Below the pieces are notes generated by a model. The model ran no database searches, had not been told where the DNA came from, and was given only the letters and a program-made list of their open reading frames with translations. From positions 1 through 23,010 of the forward strand of contig CAZJFS010000061.1 in NCBI GenBank assembly GCA_964545075.1: a stretch of DNA of 23,010 bases. Reading direction: 5' to 3'. The position numbers were made by a program, and so were the translations under genes. Below, in pieces: positions 14,505-23,006 of the stretch. This stretch comes from DAOPXV01 sp035352535 (GTDB lineage Bacteria; Muiribacteriota; UBA9980). How positions within the stretch are numbered: the stretch's first letter is position 1; every line of letters starts with the position of its first letter.

Positions 14505-15248
14505 ATGTCAAAAAAAATAAATATAGGGCTTATATTCAAATCGAAGGATTCGGCCTACGAGATAAATTATAAACGGCTTATAGAGCGAAACGGCGGCGTT
14601 ATTATTCCTTTTTATCCGGAAATGGAACGCGTGAAAATTTTGCTGGGGCTTGAAAAGATACGCGGGCTGGTCATTCCCGGCGGGGCCGATCTATGCCCTG
14701 AAAATTATTGCGTGGCGAACGAGATCTCCGAAGCCGTAAAACTCAGCGAAACTCCACAATATCCCGAACTCGACAAACTCGAATGGAGCCTTTTTGAAAA
14801 AGCCCGCGCGGCGTCAATACCGATATTCGGCATCTGCCGGGGATTTCAACTTATAAACGTCTGCCTGGGCGGAACGCTTTATTATGATCTGCCGGTTCAA
14901 TTGGGAAACGCGGTAGCTCACCGCCACGATGAATTCGAGGACGCTGATGAAACCTCGATTCGCAGACGAAAAGCCGTCTTTCACGACATTAAAATAGAGC
15001 GCGGAAGTTCCCTTTATGATCTTCTAAGGGCTGAAAAAATAAAAATAAATTCGTTTCATCATCAGGGCGTACGCAAACTCGCGCCGGGCCTGCGACCTCT
15101 CGCATGGTCGAACGACGGCCTCATAGAAGCTTTTGAAAACATCGAAGGGCCGTATATATTCGCGGTCGAGTTCCATCCCGAAAAGAATTGTCAGGAAGGC
15201 GACATTTTCATGAAAAAATTTTTGGGCGATATCACGTCACGGGCATGA
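14505..15248 (+). CDS. Peptidase C26 / gamma-glutamyl-GABA hydrolase-like class I glutamine amidotransferase
   Basis: The 247-residue protein has the class I amidotransferase triad: Cys111 in FGICRGFQLIN, His224 and Glu226 in VEFHPEKN. The family hallmarks VIPGGADLCPENY (56-68) and NSFHHQGVRKLAPGL (182-196) place it with PuuD-type gamma-glutamyl hydrolases rather than with synthetase subunits. Such enzymes release glutamate from gamma-glutamyl compounds such as gamma-glutamyl-GABA in putrescine breakdown. No other putrescine gene is present, so the actual substrate is open. The ribosome site is weak (GGCGGG). The gene ends 10 bp before the end of cheB on the other strand, with no recognisable terminator between them. 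Confidence 0.9.
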   Translation: MSKKINIGLIFKSKDSAYEINYKRLIERNGGVIIPFYPEMERVKILLGLEKIRGLVIPGGADLCPENYCVANEISEAVKLSETPQYPELDKLEWSLFEKARAASIPIFGICRGFQLINVCLGGTLYYDLPVQLGNAVAHRHDEFEDADETSIRRRKAVFHDIKIERGSSLYDLLRAEKIKINSFHHQGVRKLAPGLRPLAWSNDGLIEAFENIEGPYIFAVEFHPEKNCQEGDIFMKKFLGDITSRA

Positions 15249-15258
15249 CCCCGGCATG

Positions 15259-16296
15259 TCATTGAATATCGAAATGCCTTGTTAAAGCTGGAGCGATGCG
15301 ATTCAGCGGAAGGACCCTGACCGCCGCGTCAAGCATTATGGCTTCTTTTGGCATGCCAAAAACTATCGATGTCGCCTCATCCTGCGCAACGGTATAACAA
15401 CCGGCGCTTTTCATTAAAAGAAGACCGCGGGCGCCGTCCGATCCCATTCCGGTCAATATTACGCCGGCGGCGTTTTCTCCGGCATTGGCCGCTACCGATT
15501 CGAACAAAACGTCAACGCTGGGTTTTTGATGGTGCACCATCAGGCCGTCCTTGACTCTCACATAATAATCGTTATTGCTGCGCCTTACTATCATGTGCTT
15601 CCCGCCCGGCGCGAGAAGAGCGAGCCCGGATGAAAGCTGATCGAAATCTTTAGCTTCACGTACCTCCATCTCGCATATTTCGTTAAGCCGTTTAGAGTAA
15701 TATTCAGTGAATTTTTCAGGCATGTGCTGAACCATGACCATTCCCGGAACATTACGCGGAAGCGCCTTCAGGATCGTCTCTATGGCCTGCGGCCCGCCGG
15801 TCGAAGCGCCTATGGCTATTATCCTGTGGCTGCTTTTAACGTTATTGAAATGCCTGTGGTCCTTTCTGGCGTGGGGCAGCTCATAGCGGGGCGTAAACTT
15901 CGAAACTTTTGAGGCCGCCGCGGTCCTTATGGCCCTTATGAGCGAAGAAATAAATTCCGCGGTTGAATTCGCCGGCTCGGGCTTTTCGACGATTTCAATA
16001 GCGCCCATTTCAAGCGCTTTAACCGCAAGTTTTCTGCTGGTTTCCGAAAATGAAGTGACTATAACCACGGGTATGGGATAATGCGCCATAAGTTTTGAAA
16101 GAAAGGTAAGGCCGTCCATACGGGGCATTTCAAGATCGAGGGTTATAACGTCCGGATCCAGCAGCGCTATTTTATCGCGCGCGACATATGGGTCGGGCGC
16201 GCTCCCGACCACTGTAATATCGTCGTACCGGGAAAGCTCGGCCGTTAAAATTTTTCTTATAACGGCTGAATCGTCCACTATCAAAACTTTAGTCAA
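15259..16296 (-). CDS. cheB: Chemotaxis protein-glutamate methylesterase CheB
   Basis: The 345-residue protein is a full-length CheB. The N-terminal receiver domain has the acidic pair DD (8-9), phosphorylatable Asp54 (TLDLEMPRMDG) and Lys105 (EKP). After a linker with several His/Arg residues comes the methylesterase domain with Ser165 in GASTGGPQ, His191 in QHMPEKF and Asp287 in GMGSDGA. Phosphorylation by CheA should activate demethylation or deamidation of the receptor encoded two genes upstream. The start is a TTG at 16296, supported by GAGGG 6 nt before it and by the receiver domain beginning at once. It lies 10 bp after cheR and is the last gene of the operon. Confidence 0.96.
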   Translation of the reverse strand: MTKVLIVDDSAVIRKILTAELSRYDDITVVGSAPDPYVARDKIALLDPDVITLDLEMPRMDGLTFLSKLMAHYPIPVVIVTSFSETSRKLAVKALEMGAIEIVEKPEPANSTAEFISSLIRAIRTAAASKVSKFTPRYELPHARKDHRHFNNVKSSHRIIAIGASTGGPQAIETILKALPRNVPGMVMVQHMPEKFTEYYSKRLNEICEMEVREAKDFDQLSSGLALLAPGGKHMIVRRSNNDYYVRVKDGLMVHHQKPSVDVLFESVAANAGENAAGVILTGMGSDGARGLLLMKSAGCYTVAQDEATSIVFGMPKEAIMLDAAVRVLPLNRIAPALTRHFDIQ

Positions 16297-16306
16297 TTAA
16301 AACCCT

Positions 16307-17125
16307 CTATTCTTTCGAATAAACTCCAGGGCAGACATACTTGAACCTGTGCGAAATGACCGTCAGGCTTTCCGAATGCCCTATGAAAAGATAACCGCCG
16401 GGCATCAGGATCCGCCAGAACCTTTCTAATAGCCGCTCCTGAACGCGCCGGTCGAAATAGATCATGACGTTGCGGCAGAATATAACGTCAAACTGGCCTT
16501 TCATCGCCCAGTCTCCGACAAGGTTAAGCCTGGCGAAACTGATGATCTTTCTTATGAAATCTTTGATCGAAAAATGATTGGGATCGGGGTTGGCGCATTG
16601 CCTGAAATATTTTTTTATAAAATTCAAGGATACGTTCTTTATATCGTTTCTCTCATATACTCCGGCCTTTGCGGTTGAAAGCATTCTCGTTGAAATATCC
16701 GTGGCCAGAATGCGGACATCGGCCAGCGAAAAATCGCCAAGAACTTCGCAAAGCGTTATGGCGATCGAATAGGCTTCCTCGCCCGACGAGCAGCCGGCGC
16801 TCCATATCTTTAGTTTTTGCCGCTCCTCAAATCCCCGACTGAGCACTATCTTTTTTAACAGTTCAAAATGCGCCAATTCTCTGAAGAATCCCGTAACGTT
16901 AGTAGTAAGAGCGTCTACCATCGCTGAAAGCTCGGCGCCGGTCACGTCATTGTCAAGAATGTCGATGTATTCATCGAAATTTGACAGTTCGAGTTCCCTG
17001 AGCCTCTTTTGAAGTCTTGACGAAACCAGTATTTTTTTTCTTTCGTCAAGGGCTATGCCGCAGATGTTATAAAGCAATTTTATTATCTTATCAAATTGCG
17101 GACCGTTAAGCTCTTTTAAATTCAT
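16307..17125 (-). CDS. cheR: Chemotaxis protein methyltransferase CheR
   Basis: The 272-residue CheR has the helical N-terminal domain with SSRLQKRLRELEL (35-47), TTNVTGFFRE (74-83) at the active site and the SAM-binding WSAGCSSGEEAYSIAI (108-123). Asp143 follows in LATDIS, and then CRNVMIYF (217-224). It transfers methyl groups to glutamates on receptor cytoplasmic helices. The length is usual for the family, and there is no TPR or extra tail. The start is ATG at 17125, 5 bp after the receptor stop; its AAGGAG site lies inside the end of the receptor gene, so the two are translationally linked. Confidence 0.96.
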   Translation of the reverse strand: MNLKELNGPQFDKIIKLLYNICGIALDERKKILVSSRLQKRLRELELSNFDEYIDILDNDVTGAELSAMVDALTTNVTGFFRELAHFELLKKIVLSRGFEERQKLKIWSAGCSSGEEAYSIAITLCEVLGDFSLADVRILATDISTRMLSTAKAGVYERNDIKNVSLNFIKKYFRQCANPDPNHFSIKDFIRKIISFARLNLVGDWAMKGQFDVIFCRNVMIYFDRRVQERLLERFWRILMPGGYLFIGHSESLTVISHRFKYVCPGVYSKE

Positions 17126-17130
17126 CTTTT

Positions 17131-20130
17131 TTAAAACTCCTTGAGAACGGCCGCGTCATCATCGAAAGGAATAAGTTTCTTAGGGTCGTCGTACGGCGTT
17201 CTCGCGGAGGTCTTTTTCGAAGCGGTCATTTTTTCATTATTAGCGGCATTTATTTTGTTTATATGAAGCCTTTCTATGTGGAGTTTTTCAACTTTATGAG
17301 CTTTCGGCGCGCCGGCGGCGGAACCGAGATTAAGATTAAAACCCATGACCATCTTGTTAAGGCCGACCGTGAGTTTTGAAAGCTGGTCCGCGGAATGAGA
17401 GAACTGTTCCGAATGCGACGCATTCTGCTGAGTCACATGGTTCATCTGAGCGACGGCGACGTTTATCTGTTCGACGCCCTGGCTCTGCTGTTCCGAAGCG
17501 GCGGCGATCTCTTCCATAAACACGTTGACTTTATTGATCTGCTGATTGATTTCCTCGAGGTTTTTGGTCACTTCGTTGTTTATAACCACGACGTTATCCG
17601 AATCATTAACTGAATCTTCTATCATTTTAGCGGTATTTTTAGCGGCTTCTGCGCTTCTCATGGCGAGGTTTCTGACTTCTTCCGCCACGACGGCGAATCC
17701 TCTTCCGGCGTCTCCCGCGCGGGCGGCCTCGACGGCGGCGTTCAACGCCAGAAGATTCGTCTGAAATGCTATTTCGTCTATCGTTTTTATGATCTTTGCC
17801 GTTTTATTTGAAGAATCTTTTATCTGCCCGACCGCGCATGAGAGGCGCTTCATGCTGTCGACGCCCTTTCCCGCGCTTTCTCTGGCGCTAACAGCCAGAT
17901 GCTGGCCTTCCTTTGCGTTTCCGGCATTTTGTTTCGCCATGGAATTCATCTCATGAAGGCTGCTTGAAACTTCCTCGAGAGAGCTGGCCTGTTCGGCCGA
18001 GTTATTGGCGAGGACCTGGCTGCCTTCGTTTATTTCGAGAGTCAATGCCGTTGTGTCGTCGGCGCTTTGAGCGACCTGCTGGAGCGCTTCATCAAGGTTT
18101 TCAATGAGAGTATTTATATTATCCTTCATCGTCTTGAAAACGCCCCGATATTCTCCTGTCATTCTTACGGCGAGGTCTTTTTCAGCGGCGGCCTGAAGAA
18201 CGGAGCCTCCGTCTTTTATGATGAGCTGGTTTATGGTCTTCATGCATGTGTTAAGGCTGTTCTTTATTTCGTTAAACCCGCCTTTATATTCCACGGTGAT
18301 AAGTTCCGGAATATTTCCCTCGCTTATCTGTTTGAGATAGTCGGTGGTAAGATGGAGCGGGCCGGTAAACGCTTCAATAAGATCGTTCAGGCCTTGTACA
18401 AGCCTTTTCCAGTCGCCGTCGAACGCGTCCGAATTTCCTCTCGCGCTAAGATCGCCGTTACGGATACCAGCGATTATCTTTTCAAGCTCGAGCGTCCAGC
18501 TCTTTATCATTCCAACGGTCTTATTGGTCACAACGGCAAGCTGATCGAACATTTCATCGCCGCTGTTCTCATTAGCCAGAACTTCGAAATTTCCGTTGCT
18601 CAGCAGGCGGAGGAGCTCGAAATAGTCGCTCATATTAAGGGCCATGCTCATAACGGAACCGTGCAGGGCGTCTTCAGTCTCCGTACTCTTTTTAAGGCTT
18701 GAGTCAGCCGACGCCATAACATTGTTGAGCCCGACGCACATTTCGCGATATATCCCCTTATATTCTTCGCCATTGACCCGCTTTGAAAGATCTCCGGTTT
18801 CGGACGAACTCGCGAGCGCTTTTATTTCGGACGTCAGTTTTTTAACCGTAGCGCACATTTTTATAATATTTCGTGAACAGACATCGTTTTCGGAACGGGG
18901 AATTACATCTATCGAAAGATCTCCATCCGATATTCTCTCTATAACTCCGGCATGTTCTTTCAGATTTTCCGATACGGTTTTCATCGCATTGAAAAGTTCT
19001 CCCAATTCATCTTTCGCGCCAGTTTCAATAACTGTTCCGGCATCGCCGCCGGCGACACTCAAAGCCGCGCTTGAAAGCGCCTTGATACGCGAACAAATCC
19101 CCGTTGAAATGACGTGAACCAGTAAAAATACAAATAAAAGAATGATAGCGACGAACATTATCATCGAATTTTTTCCGGCGGAGAATTCGGCGCTCCTTGA
19201 TTTTAAGATTCCCTCGAGTTCGATCGAGGAAAGGGCCTGGAGCCTGAATTGAAAATCGAGCGCCTTTTGGCCTGAACCTGAAATTTCTTCGAGAGATACG
19301 CTGCCCGTCGATTCGGATATTATTTTTTTATCTATCAGCGAGATGAAATCGCGGGTCGCCCTTATAGTTTCTGACGCTGGCAGTTCAATGACCTGTTTCA
19401 GCCTGCCGGAAGCATTTTTAGCGACGGCCGTTTTCAAGACGGATTCAAGCTCGGAGATTGCGGCTCTCAGATTTGTCGTTCCGATAATGATCCGTACGCG
19501 GTCATCATTGGATAACTGATGCTTTTTAGCCGCGGCCGTTCCAAGCTCCATAACTTTCGCGGTCAATTCTTCAGCCTGAGGCGTTTTGAGAATGAACGAA
19601 TCTATAAGGCAGCAAGCGTCAAACCCGGGATCGAGTATAAGATTGGACGCGCCGCCGACATATGAAATAATATCTCTGGTTTTCGCGACCATTTGGGAAT
19701 GAATTTCATCGCTTTCAACCGGTTTCAACGCAAGAACCCCGAATTTGGTCTCCTGCCATATATTTTTCAGATCAGAAATTTTATCGGAAGCGCTAAAATA
19801 ACCCTGATATTTTTGGTCCATTGATTCGAGAATTTTGAATGCCTCGTCAATCGATTGCTGTCTGGCCTTTATGACATCCCTCGCCTGCGCCGAGGCGCCG
19901 TCGGCGTATTGCGAAACAAGCGCCTGGTGCTCCGGCAGACGCTCGAGAAGTGCCTGCAAAGGCCTTATATAATCAACTCCGGCTATCTCTTTTGCCGCGA
20001 ACTCGACATCTACATTTTTTTGTTCTATGAGCAGCCTTAAAGGCGCGAATAACGTAATTAAAAAAAGAAGAACGATCAACCCGAATTTCTGATACATTTT
20101 CATGTTATCTAACAATTTACCGACTATCAC
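17131..20130 (-). CDS. Methyl-accepting chemotaxis protein with long helical sensor and poly-HAMP array
   Basis: The start is set at GTG 20130, with GAGG 7 nt upstream; a TTG one codon earlier has poorer spacing. The residue numbers below count from that TTG, and the protein itself is about 999 residues. A membrane helix (about 17-36) precedes a 290-residue periplasmic helical domain with a SNLILDPxxD motif (163-171) known from several receptor and kinase sensors. A second helix (324-345) leads to a HAMP (346-400). About five further HAMP-like units follow to about 690, each marked by GDLS, GNF, GNI or KDL and a later GLNxLI-type helix. The signalling tip (780-830) contains EIAFQTNLLALNAAVEAARAG, with methylation helices on either side. 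The last 60 residues are a basic linker ending AAVLKEF, without a standard NWETF pentapeptide. It lies between cheW and cheR. Confidence 0.93.
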   Translation of the reverse strand: MIVGKLLDNMKMYQKFGLIVLLFLITLFAPLRLLIEQKNVDVEFAAKEIAGVDYIRPLQALLERLPEHQALVSQYADGASAQARDVIKARQQSIDEAFKILESMDQKYQGYFSASDKISDLKNIWQETKFGVLALKPVESDEIHSQMVAKTRDIISYVGGASNLILDPGFDACCLIDSFILKTPQAEELTAKVMELGTAAAKKHQLSNDDRVRIIIGTTNLRAAISELESVLKTAVAKNASGRLKQVIELPASETIRATRDFISLIDKKIISESTGSVSLEEISGSGQKALDFQFRLQALSSIELEGILKSRSAEFSAGKNSMIMFVAIILLFVFLLVHVISTGICSRIKALSSAALSVAGGDAGTVIETGAKDELGELFNAMKTVSENLKEHAGVIERISDGDLSIDVIPRSENDVCSRNIIKMCATVKKLTSEIKALASSSETGDLSKRVNGEEYKGIYREMCVGLNNVMASADSSLKKSTETEDALHGSVMSMALNMSDYFELLRLLSNGNFEVLANENSGDEMFDQLAVVTNKTVGMIKSWTLELEKIIAGIRNGDLSARGNSDAFDGDWKRLVQGLNDLIEAFTGPLHLTTDYLKQISEGNIPELITVEYKGGFNEIKNSLNTCMKTINQLIIKDGGSVLQAAAEKDLAVRMTGEYRGVFKTMKDNINTLIENLDEALQQVAQSADDTTALTLEINEGSQVLANNSAEQASSLEEVSSSLHEMNSMAKQNAGNAKEGQHLAVSARESAGKGVDSMKRLSCAVGQIKDSSNKTAKIIKTIDEIAFQTNLLALNAAVEAARAGDAGRGFAVVAEEVRNLAMRSAEAAKNTAKMIEDSVNDSDNVVVINNEVTKNLEEINQQINKVNVFMEEIAAASEQQSQGVEQINVAVAQMNHVTQQNASHSEQFSHSADQLSKLTVGLNKMVMGFNLNLGSAAGAPKAHKVEKLHIERLHINKINAANNEKMTASKKTSARTPYDDPKKLIPFDDDAAVLKEF

Positions 20131-20197
20131 CAAAACACCTCGTTTTTATTGTCTAATTTATTCCCCGAAAAAATAGCTGTACCTCGTTTTATAAAGA

Positions 20198-20740
20198 TTA
20201 TCCGGCATTTTCATTGAAATTTTCATTGATCTCCATGACTTTTTGCATCTCATCGTCGGATAAAACGCATTCTATATTTAAAAGCAGCTTAACTTTTCCC
20301 GCATGCTTTCCAATGCCGAGAAGATAGCGAGTGTCGACTAACGTTCCAAAAGCCGGAGTCGGCTCGATATCGTTTGAAGATATGTCTATAACCTCGGAAA
20401 CTCTATCAACTATAAGGCCCATTATGACGTTTCCCGCCATGACTACGATAGTGCAGGTCATTTCACCGTAATCCACCGCCGGCATATCGAATTTAAGCCT
20501 TAAATCTATCAGGGAAATTATGTGTCCGCGAAGATTTATTACGCCTTTTACGAATTTAGGCATTCTCGGAACCGGAGTGATCTCTAAAAGTCCGATTATT
20601 TCCTGAACTTTGAGTATTTCAATGCCGTATTCCTCATTGCCGAGAAAGAAAGTCAAGAACTTTCCGCCGGGGCATGCGCTTTCATTTTCCATGACTTTTT
20701 TTAACGTTCTTTCATTACCGGTTTCTGAAATATTGGTCAT
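20198..20740 (-). CDS. cheW: Chemotaxis coupling protein CheW
   Basis: The 180-residue protein is a single CheW domain: FLTFFLGNEEYGIEILKV (28-45), ITPVPRMPKFVKGVINLRGH (54-73), IISLIDLRLKF (74-84) and LIVDRVSEVIDI. NLRG and the following SLIDL are the parts that contact CheA P5 and the receptor tip. An N-terminal extension of about 26 residues precedes the fold. It should bridge the poly-HAMP receptor and the CheA of the same operon. The ribosome site is only a GGAT about 11 nt before the ATG. The gene starts 15 bp after the STAS gene and is separated from the receptor gene by 67 bp, a gap without a clear promoter. Confidence 0.95.
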   Translation of the reverse strand: MTNISETGNERTLKKVMENESACPGGKFLTFFLGNEEYGIEILKVQEIIGLLEITPVPRMPKFVKGVINLRGHIISLIDLRLKFDMPAVDYGEMTCTIVVMAGNVIMGLIVDRVSEVIDISSNDIEPTPAFGTLVDTRYLLGIGKHAGKVKLLLNIECVLSDDEMQKVMEINENFNENAG

Positions 20741-20755
20741 ATTTTTTCACATCCG

Positions 20756-21103
20756 TTATTTTTTGCGAACTTCTTCAATGCTTTCGCAGAATTTAAGATA
20801 ACGGTCAAGCATTAAAACGGCCGTCATCTTTTTAAAAAATTGAGGAGACTTTAAAATATAGAGGTTTTTATTGTATGAGGAAAGAATGTTATTTAAAAGG
20901 ACAATAAGGCCGATCCCGGACGAAGATATGAAATCTATCTTATCAAGAAATAATGCGGCATCGCTTAAACATTTCATCTTTTTCTCTTCAAAGTCGAAAT
21001 ATTTCCCGGACATTTCCTTGAAGTCTATGACGCCCCTCTGGTCGAGGCTGCCTGAAGCTTTTATATTAAGCAAACCATCGTCATTGGTTATTAAAAGTTT
21101 CAT
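20756..21103 (-). CDS. Stand-alone STAS-domain protein (anti-anti-sigma type) in the chemotaxis operon
   Basis: The 115-residue protein is one STAS domain: an N-terminal sheet LLITNDDGLLNIKASGSL, an acidic helix region with FDFEEKKMKCLSDAALFLDKIDF, then ISSSGIGLIVLLN (59-71) and a C-terminal helix. In SpoIIAA-type proteins the site reads D-S-S-G and the first Ser is phosphorylated. Here Ser61 is in that position, while the preceding Asp is Ser60, a deviation that may alter control. No partner kinase of the RsbW/SpoIIAB type is in the window. Its place between cheA and cheW suggests a role in the array or in linking CheA to another output; this is inference. AAAGG lies about 10 nt before the ATG. 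Confidence 0.85.
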   Translation of the reverse strand: MKLLITNDDGLLNIKASGSLDQRGVIDFKEMSGKYFDFEEKKMKCLSDAALFLDKIDFISSSGIGLIVLLNNILSSYNKNLYILKSPQFFKKMTAVLMLDRYLKFCESIEEVRKK

Positions 21104-21122
21104 TTATAATGACCTTTCAAAA

Positions 21123-23006
21123 CTATTTTAAATTGCTTCCCCGCTCGTGGAACTTCGCTATCGCGGTAGTATCGATAATAAGCCCGACGCGCCCGTCGCC
21201 AAGTATCGCGCCGCCGGAAATGCCGGGCACCTTGCCGATCGAGCCGCTCAGCGACTTGGATACGAGCTGGTGCTGTCCCATAAGCTCATCCACGAGAAGA
21301 GCGTAATTGAAGCCGCCGTCCTCTATGACCATGAGAAGCGCCTGACATGGGTCTTCTATAGCTTTTTCAATGCCGAATATTTTATGAAGCCTGACGATCG
21401 GAAGCATTTTTTTCCTGAGCATGACCATCTCTCCACGGCCTGAAACTGTAGAAATCGATTCAGGCGAAGGCCTGAAACTCATCTGAATGTTGACGGTTGG
21501 AATTATGTACCTGTGATCGCCGGTACGCACGAGCATGCCGTCCGTTATAGCCATGGTAAGCGGTATCTTGATCGTAAACGTGCATCCGAACCCGTAGACT
21601 GATTTTATGAAGATCTTTCCCTTCAGGGCCTCGATCGAATTTTTAACGACGTCCATGCCTACTCCGCGCCCTGAAATATCCGTGATAGATTCAGCTGTGG
21701 AAAAACCCGGAAGAAATATGAGGTTGAATATGTCATCGTCCGACATGCCATCCGCGCTTTTTATAATCGATCTTTCAATGGCTTTTTTTATTATGCGCGC
21801 TTTATCGAGTCCCCGGCCATCGTCTTCTATCTCGATAACTATATTGCCGCTCATGTTGTATGCGGAAAGAGTTATGTTTCCCTTGCGCGGCTTTTTCGCC
21901 GCTTCGCGTTCATCCGGCGTTTCTATGCCATGATCGAGCGAATTTCTTATCATATGAACCAGAGCGTCGTTTATAACTTCCACAAGATTTCTATCGACTT
22001 CGGTATCCTTACCCAGAGCTACGAATTCCACGAGCTTACCGTTTTTGACGGAAAGATCTCGAACGAGACGGGCTATTTTCTGAAATGTGGCTTTAAAATG
22101 GATCATGCGCATGGTAAGGCTCAGGTCCTGAAGTTCGCGCACTATTTTACCCGCCTGTGAAACTTTTTTTGAAAAAGTATAATAAGACCCCGATTTGACG
22201 ATATCATCCTGCATAACCATCGAATGGGCGATAACGAGCTCTCCAACCATATTTATTAATTTATCGACGCGCGAAACGCGTACCCGCAAAGTCGAATCTT
22301 CTTCTTCGTGGACCGCTTTCTGGGTTCTTAACGCATGCGCTACGTCGGAAACCGATACGCCGCCGCTCTTGACGCAGTTGATGCCTATCGCTCCGGAGCT
22401 GTTTTCCAACACCAGCTTTTCAACGGTTTCACGGCTGATCTTTTTATTCATTACCAGTATGTCGCCGACGCGGGGACTCGGAAGTTGCAGCATAAAACTT
22501 GAATTCGACGGCCTGTCGAGGCCTTTTTCGGCGTCGGATAAAAGGTTTAAAAGTTCGTCATATTTCTGAGGTTTTGTAACGAAACGGTCTTTAACGCCAA
22601 AAACAAGCTCCTTGAGCATATCGATGGACCAAAGCGCGAGATCGGCGTGCCATCCGTTATATTCGAGATCCTTATCGCGTATCTTTGAAAGCAGCGATTC
22701 GGCTTTGTGAGCAAGCCGGGATATGAAAGTGAGATTTAATATCCCCGAAGATCCCTTAAGAGTATGAACCGCCCTGAAAACATTATTTATTTCCTCGGCG
22801 TCTCCGGGGTTCCCTTCAAGCGCCAGAAGCGATTCCTCCGCCATGCCGATATTATCTTCGCAATCGTTTAAAAATTCCGAAAGGGTTTCTTTATCAACGC
22901 TTTCGAAGTCAAATTGAAATTCGGATTCCGGCACCGATATTTTGATTTCATCAGATTTGGGCGAAGAACCGGTGTTAACGGTTGAGTTTATCTGGACGCA
23001 GTTCAT
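21123..23006 (-). CDS. cheA: Chemotaxis histidine kinase CheA with atypical P2-region linker
   Basis: Domains in order: the HPt domain (about 38-160) with phosphorylated His81 in HTLKGSSG; a linker (165-235); the P3 dimerisation hairpin (237-300) with VDKLINMVGELVIA; and the P4 ATPase (300-482) with N box HMIRNSLDHGIE, DDGRGLD and GRGVGMDVV. The P5 CheW-like domain (485-620) follows. All catalytic motifs are intact. No recognisable CheY-binding P2 is present; instead the linker holds two related short units, RVGDILVMNKKISRETVEKLV and the region 206-230, like the GEILV-type helices seen in some CheA and type II secretion ATPase N-termini. The ATG at 23006 is only 4 nt from the window edge, so no ribosome site can be seen and the true start might lie further upstream. 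It is the first chemotaxis gene in the window. Confidence 0.95.
   Translation of the reverse strand: MNCVQINSTVNTGSSPKSDEIKISVPESEFQFDFESVDKETLSEFLNDCEDNIGMAEESLLALEGNPGDAEEINNVFRAVHTLKGSSGILNLTFISRLAHKAESLLSKIRDKDLEYNGWHADLALWSIDMLKELVFGVKDRFVTKPQKYDELLNLLSDAEKGLDRPSNSSFMLQLPSPRVGDILVMNKKISRETVEKLVLENSSGAIGINCVKSGGVSVSDVAHALRTQKAVHEEEDSTLRVRVSRVDKLINMVGELVIAHSMVMQDDIVKSGSYYTFSKKVSQAGKIVRELQDLSLTMRMIHFKATFQKIARLVRDLSVKNGKLVEFVALGKDTEVDRNLVEVINDALVHMIRNSLDHGIETPDEREAAKKPRKGNITLSAYNMSGNIVIEIEDDGRGLDKARIIKKAIERSIIKSADGMSDDDIFNLIFLPGFSTAESITDISGRGVGMDVVKNSIEALKGKIFIKSVYGFGCTFTIKIPLTMAITDGMLVRTGDHRYIIPTVNIQMSFRPSPESISTVSGRGEMVMLRKKMLPIVRLHKIFGIEKAIEDPCQALLMVIEDGGFNYALLVDELMGQHQLVSKSLSGSIGKVPGISGGAILGDGRVGLIIDTTAIAKFHERGSNLK

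Noticed and set aside
15254..15285. GGCAT...ATGCC inverted repeat in the convergent gap as a terminator.
   Set aside because: Only 5 bp with a 16-nt loop and no T-run after it on either strand.
18067..18702. A 211-codon plus-strand frame across the receptor gene.
   Set aside because: Shadow of the poly-HAMP coding sequence; the receptor frame is continuous and has clear domains.
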